6,996 bases of DNA from UBA946 sp031550725 (lineage in GTDB: Bacteria > Bacillota > Clostridia > Oscillospirales > Ruminococcaceae), in the NCBI GenBank assembly GCA_031550725.1, contig JAVBOH010000026.1:1-6996 (forward strand), given 5' to 3'. This document shows, piece by piece, positions 4,538 through 6,996 of this stretch (positions are counted from its first letter, which is position 1; every line of letters starts with the position of its first letter). A program made the position numbers and the translations under genes. Under the pieces are notes generated by a model, which saw only the letters and a program-made list of their open reading frames with translations, was not told where the DNA came from and did no database searches.

Positions 4538-5887
4538 ATGTCAAAATCCTCATCAAAAAACAATAAGGTATCGTGGATTTCGGTTGTCGAAGTCATCGTT
4601 ATTATAATGCTTGCATTAATGATAATCGGAATGATTGCCTGTAATTTTATTTTCAAGAATGACGGCTCTGCAACTCCGTTTTTAGGGTATACTGTTTATA
4701 GAACAAAGGCTGTAAACATGGTGCCGCAAATACCTGTCAATACTGTTGTTATTGCTAAAAAGTCCGAGATTGAGAATATCAAGGAAAAGAGCGTCATTCT
4801 ATGTAAAATAGGGGACAGAACAACATTAACTCGTGTTGTCCGCATTGATTATGAGAATGATAAAACATATTATGTTGTGAAGTATGATACTACTCCAGCA
4901 GCGGAAACATTCCGCATAGAATCGGATGCTGTTATAGCAAAGGCTGTAAGGCAGATGGATTCATTCGGTAAATTTCTTGATTTTGCAACATCAACTATCG
5001 GTATTATTATTGCTGTAATCATACCGCTGTTTACTATTATATTGTTTCAGGTTATCAGAATCATTGGCATTCGAAAGCTTGAAGATGAAGCATCCTATAT
5101 GGATGATATAAACGACCTAGATGCCATACTTTCAAGAGGTGAGGATGAAGAAGCACCGCCGATGAAATTATCCGAGCCGAAGTTCATTGAGGATGTAACT
5201 GGTAAATTTAATGCCTTAAAGCCAGAGTCAGTTAGACAAGAGCCTGTCAGAGCAGCACAGAGAGTTCGCTTTGAAACAGAGCCGAAATTTGAGCCTGTGC
5301 TTAATGTAAATTCAAAGGGTATTGCTGAATATTCAGTGCGTGGCGATTTAAGCAATGATGAAAAAATCGATGCAGCACTTTTCACAAGCGATAAAATACA
5401 TAACCGCAACAATGAGTATTCAAGGAAGCCTGTAACTGTTGGAGCAGGGCAGATTGAGATTGACCGTGACGAGTTATATTTAAATAAGCCATCAAGGATT
5501 GAACAGGCTGAGCCAAAATCAAAGGTTGATATTTTCTTCGAAAGCTATGCAGGCAAGTCAAATGAATCGGACGATAAGGAAAATTCGATTTTCTCGCCGC
5601 ATATAAGCAATGTTATCCCAGAAAAGCTTGTTAATGTACAAGCTGAGGCAACCGCACCAAAGCAGTCAAGCTTCGATGACAGCGTTAAGGCATACTATGA
5701 AAAGCCTGTTAATGAGGATATTCCTGTCAAAATTGATACATCTGACATCGTTTCAACACCAACAATTCCTGAAACGGCAGTTCTTCCGAAGGGGACTATT
5801 GCACCGCCTAAGAAGAAGAAAAACAATAAAACTCTTGATGAACTCATGAGCCTTATCGACGCTGAGGAAAACAAGCTTAAAAAATAA
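4538..5887 (+). CDS. membrane protein with signal-peptidase-I-like domain lacking Ser/His, long cytoplasmic tail
   Basis: A 449-residue protein. A helix at about 14-38 leads to an extracellular domain (about 45-150), then a second helix at about 153-176 and a cytoplasmic tail of some 270 residues. The outer domain follows the SipW/ER-type signal peptidase I plan: Y-T-V-Y-R-T-K-A-V-N60-M-V-P stands where S-x-S-M-x-P is expected, then VVIAKK, then T96-L-T98-R-V-V where the catalytic HR-V/I normally occurs. Thus Ser appears replaced by Asn60 and His by Thr98, and the later G-D-x-N/D motif is absent, so peptidase activity is unlikely. The tail is acidic, proline-containing and probably disordered, repeats EPKF twice, and ends in a basic run (PKKKKNNK) plus a helix (TLDELMSLIDAEENKLKK). 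In-frame TTG at 4490 is an alternative start, but has no ribosome site. Possibly a secretion or cell-envelope scaffold; function unknown. It stands alone between promoter and terminator. Confidence 0.75.
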   Translation: MSKSSSKNNKVSWISVVEVIVIIMLALMIIGMIACNFIFKNDGSATPFLGYTVYRTKAVNMVPQIPVNTVVIAKKSEIENIKEKSVILCKIGDRTTLTRVVRIDYENDKTYYVVKYDTTPAAETFRIESDAVIAKAVRQMDSFGKFLDFATSTIGIIIAVIIPLFTIILFQVIRIIGIRKLEDEASYMDDINDLDAILSRGEDEEAPPMKLSEPKFIEDVTGKFNALKPESVRQEPVRAAQRVRFETEPKFEPVLNVNSKGIAEYSVRGDLSNDEKIDAALFTSDKIHNRNNEYSRKPVTVGAGQIEIDRDELYLNKPSRIEQAEPKSKVDIFFESYAGKSNESDDKENSIFSPHISNVIPEKLVNVQAEATAPKQSSFDDSVKAYYEKPVNEDIPVKIDTSDIVSTPTIPETAVLPKGTIAPPKKKKNNKTLDELMSLIDAEENKLKK

Positions 5888-5891
5888 TTTT

Positions 5892-5925
5892 AGGACTATT
5901 GCGATTAACTGCAATAGTCCTTTTT
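5892..5925 (+). terminator. strong intrinsic terminator of the signal-peptidase-like gene
   Basis: Perfect 11-bp stem AGGACTATTGC / GCAATAGTCCT (5892-5902 and 5911-5921) with an 8-base loop and five T residues (5921-5925), 4 bases after the stop codon. Confidence 0.92.
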
Positions 5926-5941
5926 AATGTGGTTTAATAAA

Positions 5942-5976
5942 AAAACAAATCCACTTTAAAAAAGTGGATTTGTTTT
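5942..5976 (-). terminator. terminator of the tRNA operon (bidirectional)
   Basis: Perfect 16-bp stem (5942-5957 with 5961-5976) around an AAA loop; the core is CAAATCCAC / GTGGATTTG. On the minus strand it ends in a run of seven T (5939-5945). It begins at the CCA end of the Tyr tRNA, sharing base 5976. On the plus strand it would also back up the preceding terminator. Confidence 0.85.
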
Positions 5977-6061
5977 GGTGGAGGAGGATGGATTCGGACC
6001 ATCGAAGCTAAATAGCAACAGATTTACAGTCTGCCCCCTTTGGCCGCTCGGGAACTCCTCC
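5976..6061 (-). tRNA. tRNA-Tyr (anticodon GUA), CCA encoded
   Basis: Class II tRNA. The acceptor arm GGAGGAG (5' end at 6061) pairs with CTCCTCC (5980-5986), followed by A and an encoded CCA (5976-5978). Anticodon GTA at 6025-6027 in the loop CTGTAAA. The long variable arm has a GCTA/TAGC stem, as expected for bacterial tRNA-Tyr. The T stem GATGG/CCATC is perfect, but the T loop reads TCCGAAT, so position 55, nearly always U, is C. Transcribed with tRNA-Thr 50 bases upstream. Confidence 0.93.
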
Positions 6062-6076
6062 GAATATTGAATTGTG

Positions 6077-6110
6077 TTTTTATTCAAATAAAATTTCATT
6101 TGAATAAAAA
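6077..6110. repeat. AT-rich hairpin between tRNA-Thr and tRNA-Tyr
   Basis: Perfect 13-bp stem TTTTTATTCAAAT / ATTTGAATAAAAA (6077-6089 and 6098-6110) with an 8-base loop, filling most of the 50-base spacer. On the transcribed strand the stem is not followed by T, so it is not a normal terminator; a processing site separating the two tRNAs is the likelier role. Confidence 0.5.
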
Positions 6111-6111
6111 A

Positions 6112-6187
6112 TGGAGCTGGTGGACGGATTCGAACCCCCGACCTGCTGATTACAAATCAGCTGCTCTACCAACTGAGCTACACCAGC
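6112..6187 (-). tRNA. tRNA-Thr (anticodon UGU), CCA encoded
   Basis: The acceptor GCTGGTG (5' end at 6187) pairs with CACCAGC (6116-6122); discriminator T at position 6115 and encoded CCA at 6112-6114. D arm GCTC/GAGC and anticodon stem GCTGA/TCAGC are intact; anticodon TGT (6152-6154) reads ACA. The T loop is the normal TTCGAAT, but the T stem GGGGG / CCGTC has a G-G opposition at its middle pair (6137 and 6125) beside a G-T pair. Confidence 0.93.
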
Positions 6188-6249
6188 TTAAAATATTAAA
6201 AATTTTGTTGTACCCTGTCGAAATTAGTATAACTCAAATCGACTTAATT

Positions 6250-6278
6250 ATTATATCACACAAAAAATAATTTGTCAA
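6250..6278 (-). promoter_or_regulatory. perfect-consensus promoter for tRNA-Thr and tRNA-Tyr
   Basis: On the minus strand TTGACA (6273-6278), a 17-base spacer and TATAAT (6250-6255), preceded by TG at the extended -10 position. All twelve consensus bases match, as fits a stable-RNA operon. The start near 6243 leaves a leader of about 55 bases before tRNA-Thr. Confidence 0.9.
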
Positions 6279-6353
6279 GCACTTTTTTGATATTTAACAA
6301 ATTATTCATATTCTATTTTATTCCAAATTTAAAGAAAGGATAAAAAAGAAATA

Positions 6354-6430
6354 TGGTCGGGGCGACAGGACTTGAACCTGCGGCATCTTGGTCCCAAACC
6401 AAGCACTCTACCAAACTGAGTTACGCCCCG
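6354..6430 (-). tRNA. tRNA-Pro (anticodon UGG), CCA encoded
   Basis: The acceptor CGGGGCG (5' end at 6430) pairs with CGCCCCG (6358-6364); discriminator A and encoded CCA (6354-6356). D stem ACTC/GAGT and anticodon stem CTTGG/CCAAG are intact; anticodon TGG at 6394-6396 reads CCA. T loop TTCAAGT. No clear terminator follows, so some transcripts may continue into Thr and Tyr, although these have their own promoter 76 bases on. Confidence 0.94.
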
Positions 6431-6441
6431 TTGTTGACGGT

Positions 6442-6473
6442 GCACACAATGAAATTCCTTTTGCAGCGTGTGC
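6442..6473 (-). other. hairpin in the tRNA-Pro leader
   Basis: GCACAC (6442-6447) and GTGTGC (6468-6473) are exact complements with a 20-base loop, inside the roughly 95-base leader between the promoter and tRNA-Pro. Probably a processing or stability element of the precursor. Confidence 0.4.
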
Positions 6474-6530
6474 TTTAGAGATAAGCCCTATTTTCTTAAG
6501 TCTGTGCTTGCGTCATCAAACAGCTTTATT

Positions 6531-6559
6531 AGTATACTACAGAATAAAACATTTGTCAA
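6531..6559 (-). promoter_or_regulatory. promoter of tRNA-Pro
   Basis: TTGACA (6554-6559, perfect) and TATACT (6531-6536, 5 of 6) with a 17-base spacer on the minus strand. Start of transcription near 6524. Confidence 0.85.
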
Positions 6560-6668
6560 TAGGTTTTTTGAAAAAAATAAATATTTTTTATTTTTGTGCA
6601 ATTTGTATAGTTTGTTTGTGATGTTTGTATAAAATGTTAAATGTTTACGTTTCTTAGCAAAATCTTTG

Positions 6669-6697
6669 TTGCAATCGTTAATTTTATCTGTTATAAT
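6669..6697 (+). promoter_or_regulatory. strong promoter of the gene at the right edge
   Basis: TTGCAA (6669-6674), 17-base spacer and perfect TATAAT (6692-6697) with TG at the extended position. Start near 6704, giving a leader of about 165 bases. The sequence between the two divergent promoters (6560-6668) holds nothing else I recognise. Confidence 0.65.
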
Positions 6698-6713
6698 AGG
6701 TAGCATAGTCTTA

Positions 6714-6742
6714 TTGTCAATGAATAATAATACTGTTTTAAT
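6714..6742 (+). promoter_or_regulatory. second possible promoter of the right-edge gene
   Basis: TTGTCA (6714-6719, 5 of 6) and TTTAAT (6737-6742, 5 of 6) with a 17-base spacer and a TG at the extended -10 position. It would start transcription near 6749 and shorten the leader to about 120 bases. Confidence 0.45.
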
Positions 6743-6791
6743 TCATAAATTCAGGAAAAAGTTTTAATTATACATATTATTATAAGCTTTG

Positions 6792-6839
6792 CCTGATTCT
6801 CTGATTTAAGCAGTAAATGGAAAGAATCTCGGTTTTTTT
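6792..6839 (+). promoter_or_regulatory. attenuator-like hairpin with T7 tail in the leader
   Basis: GATTCT (6795-6800) pairs with AGAATC (6823-6828), flanked by CC (6792-6793) and GG (6831-6832) across a small internal loop. Inside, ATTTA (6804-6808) pairs with TAAAT (6814-6818). Seven T follow directly (6833-6839). The whole lies 13 bases before the GGAGG of the next gene, the position of an intrinsic transcription attenuator. The stem is interrupted and AT-rich, so strength is uncertain. Confidence 0.45.
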
Positions 6840-6869
6840 CGCAGTATGTATTGGAGGTAATTTTGTTAA

Positions 6870-6996
6870 ATGCACATTAAAGCTTTCAGCAATATGATAA
6901 ATAAAGAATTATTCTTTATTTTGCCCCGTACACTTATTCTTGATGGTATAATATACTTAATCACATTGCCTGTGTATAAATTCGGGATGGAAATTC
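6870..6996 (+). CDS. small membrane protein, N-terminal part only (cut by window edge)
   Basis: From ATG 6870 the frame is open to the edge, 42 codons, beginning MHIKAFSNMINKELFF followed by LPRTLILDGIIYLITLPVY. An in-frame TAA lies immediately before the ATG, so the start cannot be further upstream; a second in-frame ATG is at 6894. GGAGG (6853-6857) stands 12 bases ahead, a little far. A short basic-amphipathic start followed by a hydrophobic helix fits a membrane protein. The style (helix ending in G-K/Y-x-F) reminds me of the small membrane proteins, related to ATP synthase protein I, that precede F-type ATP synthase genes in Clostridia, but that is recall from a short fragment. What follows lies outside the window. 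Confidence 0.5.
   Translation, partial: MHIKAFSNMINKELFFILPRTLILDGIIYLITLPVYKFGMEI

Noticed and set aside
5095..5412. Minus-strand frame of 105 codons inside the signal-peptidase-like gene
   Set aside because: Antisense to a coding tail of low complexity, no promoter or ribosome site; a Ser/Leu-rich mirror product.
6040..6270. Plus-strand frame through the Tyr and Thr tRNA genes
   Set aside because: It reads the antisense of two tRNA genes; its protein contains the familiar translated-tRNA pattern WTDSNPRPADYKSAA.
6388..6621. Plus-strand frame through tRNA-Pro and its promoter
   Set aside because: Antisense of a tRNA and of a strong promoter, without ribosome site.
1..6996. CRISPR array or defence island
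   Set aside because: No regularly spaced direct repeats and no recognisable Cas, nuclease, retron or toxin-antitoxin protein in any frame.

Overview
The window looks like a chromosomal stretch from a low-GC, Gram-positive anaerobe of the Clostridia, plausibly a Ruminococcus/Oscillospiraceae-type gut bacterium. The grounds are AT-rich intergenic DNA, GGAGG-type ribosome sites, Firmicutes-like TTGACA/TATAAT promoters, an ECF sigma factor paired with a DUF4179-like anti-sigma protein, ferredoxin and rubredoxin proteins, and tRNA genes with encoded CCA ends. The genus is an inference from style, not a database match.

Left part (1-2100): a two-gene minus-strand redox operon encodes a protein with a rubredoxin domain at each end of a degenerate rubrerythrin-like middle (770-1453), followed 15 bases later by an 8-cysteine ferredoxin-like protein (269-754). 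A well-formed promoter drives it leftward. A single-domain cupin gene (1628-2065) diverges from it and ends at a short terminator. Positions 1-178 hold no recognisable gene.

Middle (2066-4253): 2066-2415 is non-coding but densely folded. It has a three-helix structure next to the cupin terminator, then a 193-base set of nested inverted repeats (2147-2339), then a terminator. The minus strand next carries an ECF sigma factor gene overlapping a gene for a large membrane-anchored anti-sigma-like protein. Tandem promoters precede the sigma gene: a sigma-A type, and a TGAAACC-N16-CGTC ECF type that suggests autoregulation.

Right part (4254-6996): a plus-strand gene (4538-5887) encodes a membrane protein with a signal-peptidase-I-like (SipW-type) extracellular domain that appears to lack the catalytic Ser and His, plus a cytoplasmic tail of about 270 residues. 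It ends in a strong terminator. Three minus-strand tRNA genes follow, transcribed in the order Pro(UGG), Thr(UGU), Tyr(GUA). Pro has a near-consensus promoter and Thr-Tyr a perfect-consensus one. The Tyr and Thr genes both depart from the normal T arm. At the right edge a strong promoter, a roughly 165-base leader with an attenuator-like hairpin, and the first 42 codons of a small membrane protein run out of the window.

No mobile-element gene, CRISPR array or obvious defence system is present. The best candidates for something undescribed are the apparently inactive signal-peptidase-like protein with its long tail, the folded 2070-2339 segment, and the leader at 6704-6869.
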